Source of the DNA: JAAFIP01 sp043778205
Lineage (GTDB): Bacteria; Pseudomonadota; Gammaproteobacteria; Burkholderiales; Burkholderiaceae_C
Assembly: GCA_043778205.1 (NCBI GenBank)
Contig: JAYWGO010000058.1
Coordinates: 8,992-72,991, forward strand
Length of the DNA stretch: 64,000 nt
Reading direction: 5' to 3'
A model generated the notes under the pieces. It was not told the origin of the DNA. It saw only the letters and a program-made list of their open reading frames with translations, and did not search any database. The position numbers and the translations under genes are program-made. Shown here one piece after another: positions 50,816 through 59,971 of this stretch (positions within the stretch are counted from its first letter, which is position 1; the number at the start of each line of letters is the position of its first letter).

Positions 50816-51232
50816 TCAAACAGTCGGCAAAGCGATAAACGGATTGAGCAGCGGAACCCCAAATGATTTGAAGTCTTTGGTATTGCGTGTCACTACGGTT
50901 AGGCCATGTACCAATGCGGTGGCCGCGATCATGGCATCTTGCAAATGGTGCGGTGCGATTCTGTGGGTTATTTTGGCCCACCGGCGGTATACCTGCGTGC
51001 CAGCAGGCAGCACATTAAAAGAACTTTCCAAGCTGTCAAGCCATAGTTCAATAGCTTGCGCTTTGGCGGCATCTTGATCGCGTGTAAGTTCAATACCGGC
51101 TTGAATTTCTCCCAACACCACAACGCTTAAATGTAGCGAATGGCTGGGTACTGACTGCACCCAGTGCACTACCGCTCCATGGGGTTTGTTTTTGCGCAGC
51201 TCGGAGACCACATTGGTATCTAGCAAATACAT
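50816..51232 (-). CDS. PIN-domain ribonuclease toxin (FitB/VapC-like), module 2
   Basis: 138 residues from ATG 51232. A complete PIN acidic set: MYLLDTNVVSELRK, VVVLGEIQAGIE, HLQDAMIAATALVHGL and VVTRNTKDF. The layout is that of FitB-type VapC proteins. It follows its antitoxin gene by 33 bases. The sequence differs clearly from the PIN protein at 36720, so the two modules are not recent duplicates. Confidence 0.88.
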   Translation of the reverse strand: MYLLDTNVVSELRKNKPHGAVVHWVQSVPSHSLHLSVVVLGEIQAGIELTRDQDAAKAQAIELWLDSLESSFNVLPAGTQVYRRWAKITHRIAPHHLQDAMIAATALVHGLTVVTRNTKDFKSFGVPLLNPFIALPTV

Positions 51233-51265
51233 AGTCAGCTTGGCTGCAAGCAGCAGTGGCACAAT

Positions 51266-51538
51266 TTAAAAAACTGGCGCGCGGCGGAGGCGCTGGCGTG
51301 ATGCCATGTCTAGCTTGCCAGGCAGTGGCAGGCCATCGGTAAACTTGGGGCCTTGGTGCAAAAGCCAGTCTTTAATATCAACGCTTTCTAGTTGTTTGAG
51401 CCGCTCCCATTGCGCTACAGGCAGCAGTACTGCTGCCTGTTTACCGTGGTAAGTCACCACCTGCGGGCCTATGGTGAGCGTCGCATTAAGGAATTCGCTA
51501 AACCTAGCTTTAGCGTCTTGCACGGGCCAAGTGTTCAT
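51266..51538 (-). CDS. Phd/YefM-type antitoxin, module 2
   Basis: 90 residues from ATG 51538. MNTWPVQDAKARFSEFLNAT and GPQVVTYHGKQAAVLLP are the classic Phd/YefM DNA-binding fold; the C-terminal part ending in RQRLRRAPVF would bind the toxin. Upstream, ACAAT and ATTGT (51580-51598) form a short inverted repeat in an AT-rich stretch that could be an operator, though this is weak. Confidence 0.87.
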   Translation of the reverse strand: MNTWPVQDAKARFSEFLNATLTIGPQVVTYHGKQAAVLLPVAQWERLKQLESVDIKDWLLHQGPKFTDGLPLPGKLDMASRQRLRRAPVF

Positions 51539-51730
51539 ATGGGGTTGTGTAAAAATAGTCTGTATTCTGGTCATTTTAAACAATTGAATTGATATTGTCT
51601 ACCCAAACCCGACCCACTCTAATTTTGCCCTTTGTGTTCTGAAAATTAGCGATTTATTTTTTGTGCTGGCCGACTACGGGCAGTAATTTCCTTGCATGCC
51701 GCCGCGTGCCCTAGCTTGTGGAGAGCTTTA

Positions 51731-53164
51731 TCAACCATACTTCAGCGCCACGGTCTTCAGGGTAGTAAACCCATACAGCGCCTCAAACCCTTTCTCGCGC
51801 CCATAGCCTGACGATTTAACGCCGCCAAAGGGCAGTTCTACGCCGCCGCCTGCGCCGTAGTTGTTGATGAACACTTGGCCGCTGTGCACGCGTTTGGCCA
51901 TGCGCATTTGGCGGGCGCCGTCACGGGTCCAGATGCCGGCGACCAAGCCGAAGCGGGTGGCGTTGGCCAGCTCTATGGCGTGGTCTTCATCTTTGAACGC
52001 CATAGCGCACAGCACGGGGCCAAATATTTCCTCTTGCGCTAAGCGGTGGTCTACGGGCACGTCGCGCAAAAGCGTGGGGGCTTGGTAGAAGCCGCCCTCG
52101 GGGGCCTCGTCTACCACGCGGCCTTGGGCCACCATGGGGATGCCTGCTACCTGCGCGTCGCTTAAAAAGTCCCACACACGCTGCTGTTGGCTTTGGCGTA
52201 TCAAGGGCCCCAGGTCCAGGTTCATGGCGGCAGGGCCTACACGCAAATTCTCAAACACGTGGCCCAGACGCTCTAGCAAGTTGTCGTAGATCAGTTCGTC
52301 CACCAGCAGGCGTGAGCCTGCGCTGCAAGTTTGCCCAGCGTTTTGCACAATGGCGTTGACTATCACGGGAATGGCTGCGTCCAGATCCGCATCGGCAAAG
52401 ACGATTTGCGGGCTTTTGCCGCCCAGCTCTAAAGTAACCGGGCAGTGCCGCTCGGCGGCTACTTGCGCAATCAAGGTGCCCACGCTGGGGCTGCCGGTAA
52501 AGCTAATGTGGTCTATGCCCGCGTGGCGCGCCAACGCGTCGCCTACCTCGTGGCCATAGCCGGTCACGATATTGACAGCCCCGGCGGGAAAGCCAACCTC
52601 TGTGGCCAGCTGTGCCACCCGCAGCAGCGACAAACACGCGTCTTCTGAGGGCTTGACCACGCACACATTGCCCGCCGCCAGCGCGCCGCCCACGCTGCGG
52701 CCAAAAATCTGCATGGGGTAGTTCCATGGAATGATGTTGCCCACCACACCAAACGGTTCACGCCAAGTGAACACGCTGTAGCCGTCCTGGTAGGGGATCG
52801 TCTGGCCATGCAGTTTGTCGCAGGCCCCAGCGTAGAACTCAAAGTAGCGGGCCAGCGCTGCGGCATCGGCCCGCGCTTGGGCTGTGGGTTTGCCGCAGTC
52901 GCGCTGCTCAATCAAGGCCAGCTCGTCGGCGTGCTGGGCTATTTTGGCCGACAAGCGCATGAGCAGGCGGCCACGCTCTGCGCCGCTGAGTTTGCTCCAC
53001 ACATGGGTGTAGCAGGCGCGGGCGGCGCGCACGGCCTGGTCTACGTCGTCTGTATTGCCGCGTGCAATCTCGTCAAACGGCTGGCCGTCTGACGGGTCGG
53101 TCATGTGCAGGCTGCGCCCAGCGCTGGGGGGAACCTGGGCGTTGGCAATGTAGTGGTGTTGCAT
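51731..53164 (-). CDS. NAD(P)-dependent aldehyde dehydrogenase linked to xylose genes
   Basis: 477 residues. Oxidoreductase motifs IIPWNYPMQIFGR, catalytic Glu in LELGGKSPQIVF and catalytic Cys in NAGQTCSAGSRLL, ending with PFGGVKSSGYGREKGFEAL. Similar to betaine-aldehyde/glycolaldehyde-type enzymes. It starts 18 bases after xylA and is probably co-transcribed. In a xylose operon it might oxidise glycolaldehyde or another short aldehyde, but that is inference. Confidence 0.9.
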   Translation of the reverse strand: MQHHYIANAQVPPSAGRSLHMTDPSDGQPFDEIARGNTDDVDQAVRAARACYTHVWSKLSGAERGRLLMRLSAKIAQHADELALIEQRDCGKPTAQARADAAALARYFEFYAGACDKLHGQTIPYQDGYSVFTWREPFGVVGNIIPWNYPMQIFGRSVGGALAAGNVCVVKPSEDACLSLLRVAQLATEVGFPAGAVNIVTGYGHEVGDALARHAGIDHISFTGSPSVGTLIAQVAAERHCPVTLELGGKSPQIVFADADLDAAIPVIVNAIVQNAGQTCSAGSRLLVDELIYDNLLERLGHVFENLRVGPAAMNLDLGPLIRQSQQQRVWDFLSDAQVAGIPMVAQGRVVDEAPEGGFYQAPTLLRDVPVDHRLAQEEIFGPVLCAMAFKDEDHAIELANATRFGLVAGIWTRDGARQMRMAKRVHSGQVFINNYGAGGGVELPFGGVKSSGYGREKGFEALYGFTTLKTVALKYG

Positions 53165-53182
53165 GGGCAGATTGTGCAGTGT

Positions 53183-54499
53183 TTAGCAAAACTGGTTGAC
53201 CAAATTTTCTAAAAACTCCTGGCGGCCCGACGCAGGCTGCTCGTCGATGTTGCGTTGGTAGGCATGGTTGGCCACGTCGTCCAGTTTACTTTTGCCTGCC
53301 AGCACCTCTTGCGCCCACGGTGCTTGCCAGCCTGCGTAGCGCTGCTTTACAAACTCTGCCCACTGGCCATCTTGGATGAGCTTTTCGGCAATCAGCAGGC
53401 CGCGCGCTGTCACGTCAACACCGCCAATGTGCGAGTGGAACATGTCGATCGGGTCAAGCGACTGGCGGCGGGACTTGGCATCAAAGTTAACTCCGCCGTG
53501 GGTAAAGCCGCCGTTTTGCATGATGTAGTACATGGCCAAGGCCGTGTCGGGTGCATTGTTGGGAAACTGGTCGGTGTCCCAGCCGCACTGCATGTCGCCA
53601 CGGTTCATGTCGACCGAGCCAAAAATTCCCAATGAGGTTGCGGTGGCAATTTCGTGTTCGAAGCTGTGACCTGCCAGCGTGGCGTGGTTGGCTTCGATGT
53701 TGACGGTCACTTCTTTCTCCAGGCCCCACTGCTGCAGCATGCCAAATACAGTGGCCACGTCAAAGTCGTACTGGTGCTTGGACGGCTCGCGCGGTTTGGG
53801 TTCGATCAAGATGTGGCCTTTGAGGCCGATTTTGTGTTTGTACTCGACCACCATTTGCAAGAAGCGGCCAAACTGCAGGCCTTCTTGGCGCAGGTTGGTG
53901 TTGAGCAAGGTCTCGTAGCCTTCGCGGCCACCCCACAGCACGTAGTTGTCTCCGCCCAGGGCTTTGGTGGCGTTCATGGCTTCGCGCACTTGCAGCGCGG
54001 CCAGGGCGTAAATTTCAGGGTTGGGGTTGGTGCCTGCGCCCGACATAAAGCGGCGGTGGCTGAACGCGTTGGCGGTGCCCCAGAGCAATTTAACGCCCGT
54101 GTCGGCCTGCTTGCGGCCCAGGTAGTCCACCATCACTTTGAGGTTGTGCGCGCTTTCTTGCGGTGTTGCGCCTTCAGGTGCGATGTCGCGGTCGTGAAAA
54201 GAGTAGTAGGGCAGGCCCAGCTTGCTGAAAAACTCAAAGGCAGCATCGGCCTTGGCCTTTGCGCTTTCCATCGGATCGGTAATTTTGAACCACGGGCGCT
54301 CCAAAGTGCCACTGTGGCTGAACGGGTCAAAGCCGTTCCAGCAAAAGTTATGCCAGTAGCACACCGCCATGCGCAGTTGCTCTTTCATGGTTTTGCCCAG
54401 CACCATGCGGTTTTCGTCGTACCACTTGTAGGCTAAAGGGTTGCGCGAGTCTGCGCCTTCGTAAGTGATTTTGTCGATGCCTTCAAAAAATGGGTGCAT
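53183..54499 (-). CDS. xylA: Xylose isomerase
   Basis: 438 residues from ATG 54499, supported by AGGAG seven bases upstream. Class II xylose isomerase: catalytic His/Asp in YYSFHDRDIAPEG, metal ligands in LIEPKPREPSKHQYD, IEANHATLAGHSFEHE and WDTDQFPNN. It converts D-xylose to D-xylulose. Sits between xylB and the aldehyde dehydrogenase on the same strand. Confidence 0.97.
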   Translation of the reverse strand: MHPFFEGIDKITYEGADSRNPLAYKWYDENRMVLGKTMKEQLRMAVCYWHNFCWNGFDPFSHSGTLERPWFKITDPMESAKAKADAAFEFFSKLGLPYYSFHDRDIAPEGATPQESAHNLKVMVDYLGRKQADTGVKLLWGTANAFSHRRFMSGAGTNPNPEIYALAALQVREAMNATKALGGDNYVLWGGREGYETLLNTNLRQEGLQFGRFLQMVVEYKHKIGLKGHILIEPKPREPSKHQYDFDVATVFGMLQQWGLEKEVTVNIEANHATLAGHSFEHEIATATSLGIFGSVDMNRGDMQCGWDTDQFPNNAPDTALAMYYIMQNGGFTHGGVNFDAKSRRQSLDPIDMFHSHIGGVDVTARGLLIAEKLIQDGQWAEFVKQRYAGWQAPWAQEVLAGKSKLDDVANHAYQRNIDEQPASGRQEFLENLVNQFC

Positions 54500-54584
54500 G
54501 GTGTGTCTCCTGTGGTGGGTAAAAGTAGGGTTGAAAAAATGCGTGAAAAAGCTTGAAATAAATAAGTAGCTTAAGCACTGGCCT

Positions 54585-56108
54585 TTAGCCAAGGGCCGCT
54601 TGCGCTGCACCCTGTGCCTGCACCGTAAACACCGGTTTGAGTGCAGCGTACAGCTGTGTGAACTGCGCAAAGCGCTGCGCCAAGGCTTTTTGGGCTGCGG
54701 CATTGGGCTGGTAAATATGCTCTACCGCATGCTGGGTGCACACCCGTGCAATAGATGCTGCCGTGCAGCCTTCGGCGGCCAGTTGGCCTAAGCGTGCTGC
54801 GCCCAGTGCTGCGCCCACGCTGCTAACTTGGTAGGTGGCAATGCGCAAGCCCAGCACATCGGCCAGTAGCTGGGCCCACAGGGCGCTGCGGGCACCGCCG
54901 CCTACCAGTTGCAGCTGCTGGGCATTGCCGCCTGCCTGGCGCAGGGCGGTCAGCCCATCCAACAGGCCAAAGCTTACGCCCTCTAGCACAGCGTAGCCTA
55001 GGTGGGCGGCTTGGTGTGTGGCCCGCAGGCCCATAAAGACACCGCTAGCATCGGCGTTGTTGTGCGGCGTGCGTTCGCCTGACAGGTAGGGCAAAAATAA
55101 CGGGCACTGCGCACGCTGCGCTGGGGTCAACTGGGCAACTTCGTCCAGCAACGCGGCTTCGTTCGCTTTGCCGGTGAGCTCTGTAACCCAGCGCAGACAG
55201 CTTGCGGCTGACAGCATGACCGCCATTTGGTGCCACGCGCCGGGCAGGGCATGGCAAAAGGCGTGCACGGCGTTAGCGGGGTTGGGCGCAAACTTTTCGG
55301 TGGCCAAAAATATGACACCACTGGTGCCTAAAGACACAAAACCGTCGCCTGGGTTGACCGCGCCCAAGCCAATAGCGCTGGCAGCGTTGTCGCCTGCGCC
55401 ACCCGCTACAGGCAGGCCCGCTGGCAGGCCCAGTAGCGCGGCTGCCGCTGCCGTTAGATGGCCTGCTACCGCGCTGCCTTCTACCAAGCGGGGCATGTGC
55501 TGGCGGGTTAAGCCGGTGGCCGCCAGCATGGTGTCAGACCAGTCTCTGCGCCCAACATCAAGCCACAGTGTGCCTGCTGCGTCAGACATGTCGCTGATGT
55601 ATTCCCCGGTCAGCTGCAGGCGCAGGTAGTCTTTGGGCAGCAGCACTTTGGCAGTTTGGGCAAACACCGCTGCTTCATGTTGGCGCACCCAGGCCAGCTT
55701 GGGTGCTGTAAAGCCGGGCATGGCCAAGTTGCCGGTAATCTGCTCTAGCGCAGGGCAGGCCTGTGTGAGCTGGGCGCACTGCCCGGTACTGCGGGTGTCG
55801 TTCCACAAAATGCAGGGCCGCAGTACGCTGCCTGCTGCGTCCAGCAAAGTAGCGCCGTGCATGTGGCCCGACAAGCCTATGCCGCTAACTGCCGCGTAGG
55901 CCTGTGGCTGCGCACTGCGTAAATTGTGGCAGGCACTGGCCAGTGCGGCCAGCCACTGCGCAGGGTCTTGCTCTGACCAACCGGGCTGCGGCTGGGCCAC
56001 ACTGAGCTGCGTGCCAGCGGTGCCTAGCACGTGGCCGTGCGCGTCCATCAGCAGCACTTTAAGTTCAGAGGTGCCTAAATCAATGCCCAGGTAATTTTGT
56101 GAAATCAT
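54585..56108 (-). CDS. xylB: Xylulokinase
   Basis: 507 residues. FGGY kinase with YLGIDLGTSELKVLLMDAHG at the N-terminus, the xylulokinase segment SGIGLSGHMHGATLLD, catalytic Asp in GGAGDNAASAIGLG and QLVGGGARSALWAQ in the second domain. It phosphorylates D-xylulose to D-xylulose 5-phosphate. No xylose transporter genes lie beside it; uptake must be encoded elsewhere. Confidence 0.96.
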   Translation of the reverse strand: MISQNYLGIDLGTSELKVLLMDAHGHVLGTAGTQLSVAQPQPGWSEQDPAQWLAALASACHNLRSAQPQAYAAVSGIGLSGHMHGATLLDAAGSVLRPCILWNDTRSTGQCAQLTQACPALEQITGNLAMPGFTAPKLAWVRQHEAAVFAQTAKVLLPKDYLRLQLTGEYISDMSDAAGTLWLDVGRRDWSDTMLAATGLTRQHMPRLVEGSAVAGHLTAAAAALLGLPAGLPVAGGAGDNAASAIGLGAVNPGDGFVSLGTSGVIFLATEKFAPNPANAVHAFCHALPGAWHQMAVMLSAASCLRWVTELTGKANEAALLDEVAQLTPAQRAQCPLFLPYLSGERTPHNNADASGVFMGLRATHQAAHLGYAVLEGVSFGLLDGLTALRQAGGNAQQLQLVGGGARSALWAQLLADVLGLRIATYQVSSVGAALGAARLGQLAAEGCTAASIARVCTQHAVEHIYQPNAAAQKALAQRFAQFTQLYAALKPVFTVQAQGAAQAALG

Positions 56109-56163
56109 CGTACTAAATAATTAAAAGTTGGTAGAAGAAGGCGCAGTTAAAACGGGAGCCTGG

Positions 56164-57423
56164 CTAAGCCAGCGAGCTGACACTGTGCGCAGCCGAGGTG
56201 AGGGGCCGCGTAAGCCGGTAGCGTACCAAAGCGGCTGCACCTATGGCCACCGCGTTGTCGCCAAAGCGTGACAGGTGCACCTGGGGCGGTGCCAGTTGCG
56301 CGGCATCGGCATAGGCTTTAAAGGTGTGCAGTGCGGTTTGCACAAACGCATCACCCAAACTGAGCGCACCACCGCCCAGCACAATGCGCACCGGGTCATA
56401 CGCTACCCACAGGTTTTGCAGCAGCACCCCCAGGTAGCGCCCCGCCTGCGTGGCGGCTTGCACGGCCTGGGCATCGCCTTGCAGCACACGGGCTTGCAGC
56501 TGGGCTATTTCGCTTGCGGCCAAGGGGGCAGCGGTGGCGGCAGACGCGCCAGCAGAGGTGGCCCGCTGCAAAGACTTAAAGCCAATCAAAGCTTCGGCGC
56601 AGCCGCGCCGTCCGCAGGAGCACTGCGGCCCGTTGATGTCTAAAATCGTGTGGCCAATTTCACCGGCCAGTCCGTTATGGCCCGTAAGCAAGCGGTCGTT
56701 TACCACCACGCCTGCGCCTACGCCATGCCCAATGCTGACATACACCAGCGGGTCAGAGCCCATGGTGTCGGCAAATTCAAGCTCACCCAGCGCGGCCACG
56801 TCAGCCTCGTTTTGTACAAACAGCGGCAAGCCTTCTAGCCGCGTGCCGCGCAAGTGCTTTTGCAGCAAGGCGGCTACTTTCACATGGCGCCAGCCCAGGT
56901 TGGGCGCAAAGTGCAGTACGCCTGCGCTTTCATCTACCCCGCCGTGCACGCCGATGCCCAGGCCGGCAATTTCGCGGGTGTCATGGTCAATCAGCGCGCT
57001 AACCCTTAGCAGCCCATCGGCCAGCGCAGCCATGCACTGGGCAGCGTCAGCACTGTTGCCATACGACACCACCAGGCTGGCCAAAACACTGCCGGTAAGC
57101 GATGTGGCGACAATGCGCATGTTGTCTACACCCACATCGGCCCCCAGCAGCACCAAGCGCTCTGGGTTAATGTGCAGTGGGGTGGGGCGGCGGCCCAAAC
57201 TGCCGGTAACCACCATGTCACGTTCGACAATCCAGCCTTGTTCTACCAGTTCGCGCACCAGCAAACTCACGGTAGATTTGGTCAGCCCCAGCGCCTCGGC
57301 CAAGTCGGCGCGCGACAGGCCAGGGTGCGAACACAGATGGCACACCAGTGCCATGCGGTTAATTTCTTTCAGAAGCTGCTGGTCGCCGGTGATGTGCATA
57401 AAACGGGTTGTTTTCAGCAACAT
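56164..57423 (-). CDS. xylR: ROK-family xylose repressor (XylR/NagC type)
   Basis: 419 residues. N-terminal winged helix (LSRADLAEALGLTKSTVSLL), then a ROK sugar-binding domain with IGHTILDINGPQ and the zinc motif CSCGRRGCAEAL. ROK repressors of this layout release operators on binding xylose. It is the first gene of the xylRBA unit. A candidate promoter overlapped by an inverted repeat lies immediately upstream. Confidence 0.92.
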   Translation of the reverse strand: MLLKTTRFMHITGDQQLLKEINRMALVCHLCSHPGLSRADLAEALGLTKSTVSLLVRELVEQGWIVERDMVVTGSLGRRPTPLHINPERLVLLGADVGVDNMRIVATSLTGSVLASLVVSYGNSADAAQCMAALADGLLRVSALIDHDTREIAGLGIGVHGGVDESAGVLHFAPNLGWRHVKVAALLQKHLRGTRLEGLPLFVQNEADVAALGELEFADTMGSDPLVYVSIGHGVGAGVVVNDRLLTGHNGLAGEIGHTILDINGPQCSCGRRGCAEALIGFKSLQRATSAGASAATAAPLAASEIAQLQARVLQGDAQAVQAATQAGRYLGVLLQNLWVAYDPVRIVLGGGALSLGDAFVQTALHTFKAYADAAQLAPPQVHLSRFGDNAVAIGAAALVRYRLTRPLTSAAHSVSSLA

Positions 57424-57440
57424 GAGGCTGCCTTTTAACT

Positions 57441-57470
57441 ATAGTACACCGATTGCACTAAATCAGTCAA
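57441..57470 (-). promoter_or_regulatory. Candidate xylR promoter with overlapping operator
   Basis: On the minus strand TTGACT (57465-57470) and TACTAT (57441-57446) are 18 bases apart, a plausible sigma-70 pair. The imperfect inverted repeat TAGTACA-CCGAT-TGCACTA (57442-57460) covers the -10 and spacer, suggesting autoregulation by the repressor. Confidence 0.5.
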
Positions 57471-57495
57471 GCAGGGAAATCACCGTTTGAGGCTT

Positions 57496-57777
57496 TTAAG
57501 CCTCAATCTTTACACCCTTCCAAAAAGCCACGCGGTCGGCTACGGCTTCGGCACCCGATTTGGGGTTGGGGTAGTACCAGGCAGCATCGGTATTGAGTTC
57601 GCCATTGACCAGCAGGCTGTAGTAGCTGGCGGTGCCTTTCCAGCTGCAGACGGTTTTGTGGTTGCTAAAACTGATGAACTTTTGGTCTAAGGAGGCGGCA
57701 GGAAAGTAGTGGTTGCCCTCTACCAGTACGGTGTCGTCGCTTTGGGCTATCACGGTGTTGTTCCAGGTGGCTTTCAT
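57496..57777 (-). CDS. DUF427-family small protein
   Basis: 93 residues from ATG 57777. WNNTVIAQSDDTVLVEGNHYFP, KTVCSWKGTASYYSL and AAWYYPNPKSGAEAVADRVAFW are the DUF427 pattern (shown in two runs because of the full match). Function unknown; a small beta-rich cytoplasmic protein is expected. Downstream is xylR, 72 bases away on the same strand. Confidence 0.85.
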   Translation of the reverse strand: MKATWNNTVIAQSDDTVLVEGNHYFPAASLDQKFISFSNHKTVCSWKGTASYYSLLVNGELNTDAAWYYPNPKSGAEAVADRVAFWKGVKIEA

Positions 57778-57930
57778 GGGATGGGTCTTTCTTGGGTTGC
57801 GTTGCGGGTTAAGTTGTTGTGGGCGAGGCAAACACCCCACCGTGCTTACGAGACCGTGCTATAGACAAGCGGTTGAGCACCTCAACCGCCAAACTGCATT
57901 GGTTACTGTAAAAATCAAGGTTTTTAGCAT

Positions 57931-57980
57931 TAAATAGCCCTCTGACCCAAGGAAATGCTGCACAGGTAGCTATTAAAATC
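57931..57980 (-). repeat. Interspersed palindromic repeat, copy 7
   Basis: Reverse orientation: TAAATAGCCC, TCTGACCCAAGGAAATG, then CTGCACAGGTAGCTATTAAA. It lies between the DUF1499 and DUF427 genes, both on the minus strand. Confidence 0.84.
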
Positions 57981-58027
57981 ATAGTTTAAGGTGCTCTTGT
58001 AAAGTTCAAAAATGCACCCCAAAATCC

Positions 58028-58519
58028 CTAGTTTTGCGCCAAACCTTGCCGCAGCGCTTCTACCCGCGCGCGGTTTACGCCAAAGTCTTTGCTGCCCACG
58101 CGGCTGGCGCTGCGCACGTGGATCACCCCCGCGCTTGCATCTAGCAACAGCTCTACGTCGTCGGTAAATTTAAGTACCTGGGTGGTGCACTGCGCGTAGA
58201 TGTAACCTGCCTCCTGGGTTATGACTTGGGTGCGCGGCATGGCTTGCAGCAGGCTGGCCAGCTTGGCCATTTGGGCGCTGCCGTCGCCGGTGATGGGAAA
58301 AGCATCTACCCGTGCGTAGGCCTGCATCGGGTGGTCAACCCACAGGTCGGCCTGGCTAGAGGCAGAGTTTTCGGTGCGGGAAATGCGCTTGAGCTTGCCG
58401 TCTTTAGCGCCCAAGTCAGGCGGCGCTTTGCCGCGCAGTAAACCGGCTTGACCGGCAATAAGCAGTGCCAAGGCTACCAAGGCAACAGCCAAAATAAACA
58501 AAAGTGTGTAACGGGCCAT
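58028..58519 (-). CDS. DUF1499-family membrane-anchored protein
   Basis: 163 residues. An N-terminal membrane segment (LLFILAVALVALALLIAG) is followed by a DUF1499 domain: PPDLGAKDGKLKRISRTENS, a Cys in YIYAQCTTQVLKFTDDVE, and the C-terminal VHVRSASRVGSKDFGVNRAR-like end (here IHVRSASRVGSKDFGVNRA). Function unknown; probably exposed to the periplasm. Confidence 0.84.
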   Translation of the reverse strand: MARYTLLFILAVALVALALLIAGQAGLLRGKAPPDLGAKDGKLKRISRTENSASSQADLWVDHPMQAYARVDAFPITGDGSAQMAKLASLLQAMPRTQVITQEAGYIYAQCTTQVLKFTDDVELLLDASAGVIHVRSASRVGSKDFGVNRARVEALRQGLAQN

Positions 58520-58567
58520 GGGGCTCCTTCAGGAAATATAAGCTTACTTTATAGCACTTAGGGCAAG

Positions 58568-59845
58568 CTAGCGTGCCAGCTGCCACGTGGTGCTGGCTGG
58601 GCGGCCGGGCAGGTGCAGTTGGGCTGCCTGGGGGGCGCACTGGGCCAGCAGTTTGCCGCGTTTGAACACTTTGAGCCGGGTAGCACGTAGGCGGATGGCC
58701 TCTATGGGGCTGCGCGCCTGCAGCAGCACAAAATCAGCGTTGCAACCGGGCTGCAAACCGTAGCCTTGCAGGTGCATGAGTTGCGCAGGGCCGGTGGTTA
58801 CTGCCTCAAAGCACTGGCGCATGGCGGCCTGCGAGGTCATTTGCGCTACGTGCAGGCCCATGTGGGCTACTTCCAGCATGTCGCCGCTGCCCAGGCTGTA
58901 CCAAGGGTCCATGGTGCAGTCTTGGCCAAAAGCCACTGTCATGCCGTGGGCCAGCAGCTCGGGCACGCGGGTCATGCCGCGCCGCTTGGGGTAGCTGTCG
59001 TGGCGGCCCTGCAGGGTGATGTTGATCAGCGGGTTGGCCACCACACCAAGCTGCGCCTCGGCCATCAAGGGCAGCAGTTTACTTACGTAGTAGTTGTCCA
59101 TGCTGTGCATGCTGGTCAGGTGCGAGCCCACTACGCGGCCGTGCAGGCCCAGGCGCTGGGTCTCGTAGGCCAGTGTTTCTACGTGGCGCGATTGCGGGTC
59201 GTCAGACTCGTCACAGTGCATGTCTACCAGCAGGCCGCGCTGGGCCGCCAGCTCACACAGCAGCTTGACCGACTGCGTGCCTTGTTCGTAGCTGCGCTCA
59301 AAGTGCGGTATGCCGCCCACCACGTCTACCCCCATGTGCAAAGCGCGCACCAGGTTGTCCAGCGCACCGGGCGCGCGCAGTACGCCGTCTTGCGGGAAGG
59401 CCACCAGTTGCAGGTCAATGTACGGCGCTACCCGTTTTTTTACCTCTAGCAGGGCCTCAACGGCCAGCAGGCGCGGGTCGCACACATCCACATGGCTGCG
59501 AATGGCCAGCAGGCCTTTGCCTACCGCCCAGTCGCAGTACTGCAAGGCGCGTTCTACCAAGGCCTCTTGCGTGAGCAGCGGTTTAAGCTCGCCCCACAGG
59601 GCAATACCTTCTAGCAAAGTGCCGCTTTGGTTGGCCCGTGGTTGCCCGTAGGACAGCGTGGCATCCATGTGAAAGTGCGCATCGACAAAGGGCGGCGACA
59701 AGAGCTGGCCTTGGGCGTCTACGGTCTCGTGCGCTGGGGCTTGCAGGTGGGGCGTAACTTCGGTGATTTTGCCGTTGTGTACCGCAACCGACATGTTGGT
59801 TTGGCCATCGGGCAGGGTGGCGTTGGTGATCAGAAGGTCTAGCAT
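58568..59845 (-). CDS. codA: Cytosine deaminase
   Basis: 425 residues. Amidohydrolase metal site PPFVDAHFHMDATLSYGQPR, HVDVCDPRL, the catalytic HCDESDDPQSRHVETLA, SHLTSMHSM and AFGQDCTMDPWYSLG match CodA. It deaminates cytosine to uracil and ammonia. Last gene of the minus-strand unit that starts with the nucleoside-type ABC importer, linking transport to pyrimidine salvage. Confidence 0.93.
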   Translation of the reverse strand: MLDLLITNATLPDGQTNMSVAVHNGKITEVTPHLQAPAHETVDAQGQLLSPPFVDAHFHMDATLSYGQPRANQSGTLLEGIALWGELKPLLTQEALVERALQYCDWAVGKGLLAIRSHVDVCDPRLLAVEALLEVKKRVAPYIDLQLVAFPQDGVLRAPGALDNLVRALHMGVDVVGGIPHFERSYEQGTQSVKLLCELAAQRGLLVDMHCDESDDPQSRHVETLAYETQRLGLHGRVVGSHLTSMHSMDNYYVSKLLPLMAEAQLGVVANPLINITLQGRHDSYPKRRGMTRVPELLAHGMTVAFGQDCTMDPWYSLGSGDMLEVAHMGLHVAQMTSQAAMRQCFEAVTTGPAQLMHLQGYGLQPGCNADFVLLQARSPIEAIRLRATRLKVFKRGKLLAQCAPQAAQLHLPGRPASTTWQLAR

Positions 59846-59971
59846 GTGGACTTCTTTGTGTCGTGAATGGTTGGTTTGCTATGACGTGCTAAGTTAGTTT
59901 TCTAGGGGCGATAAAGCGGTTGCCGAAGCGGACAGACCTACTTAAAGAAGGGGCCTTCGCAACCATCCACA

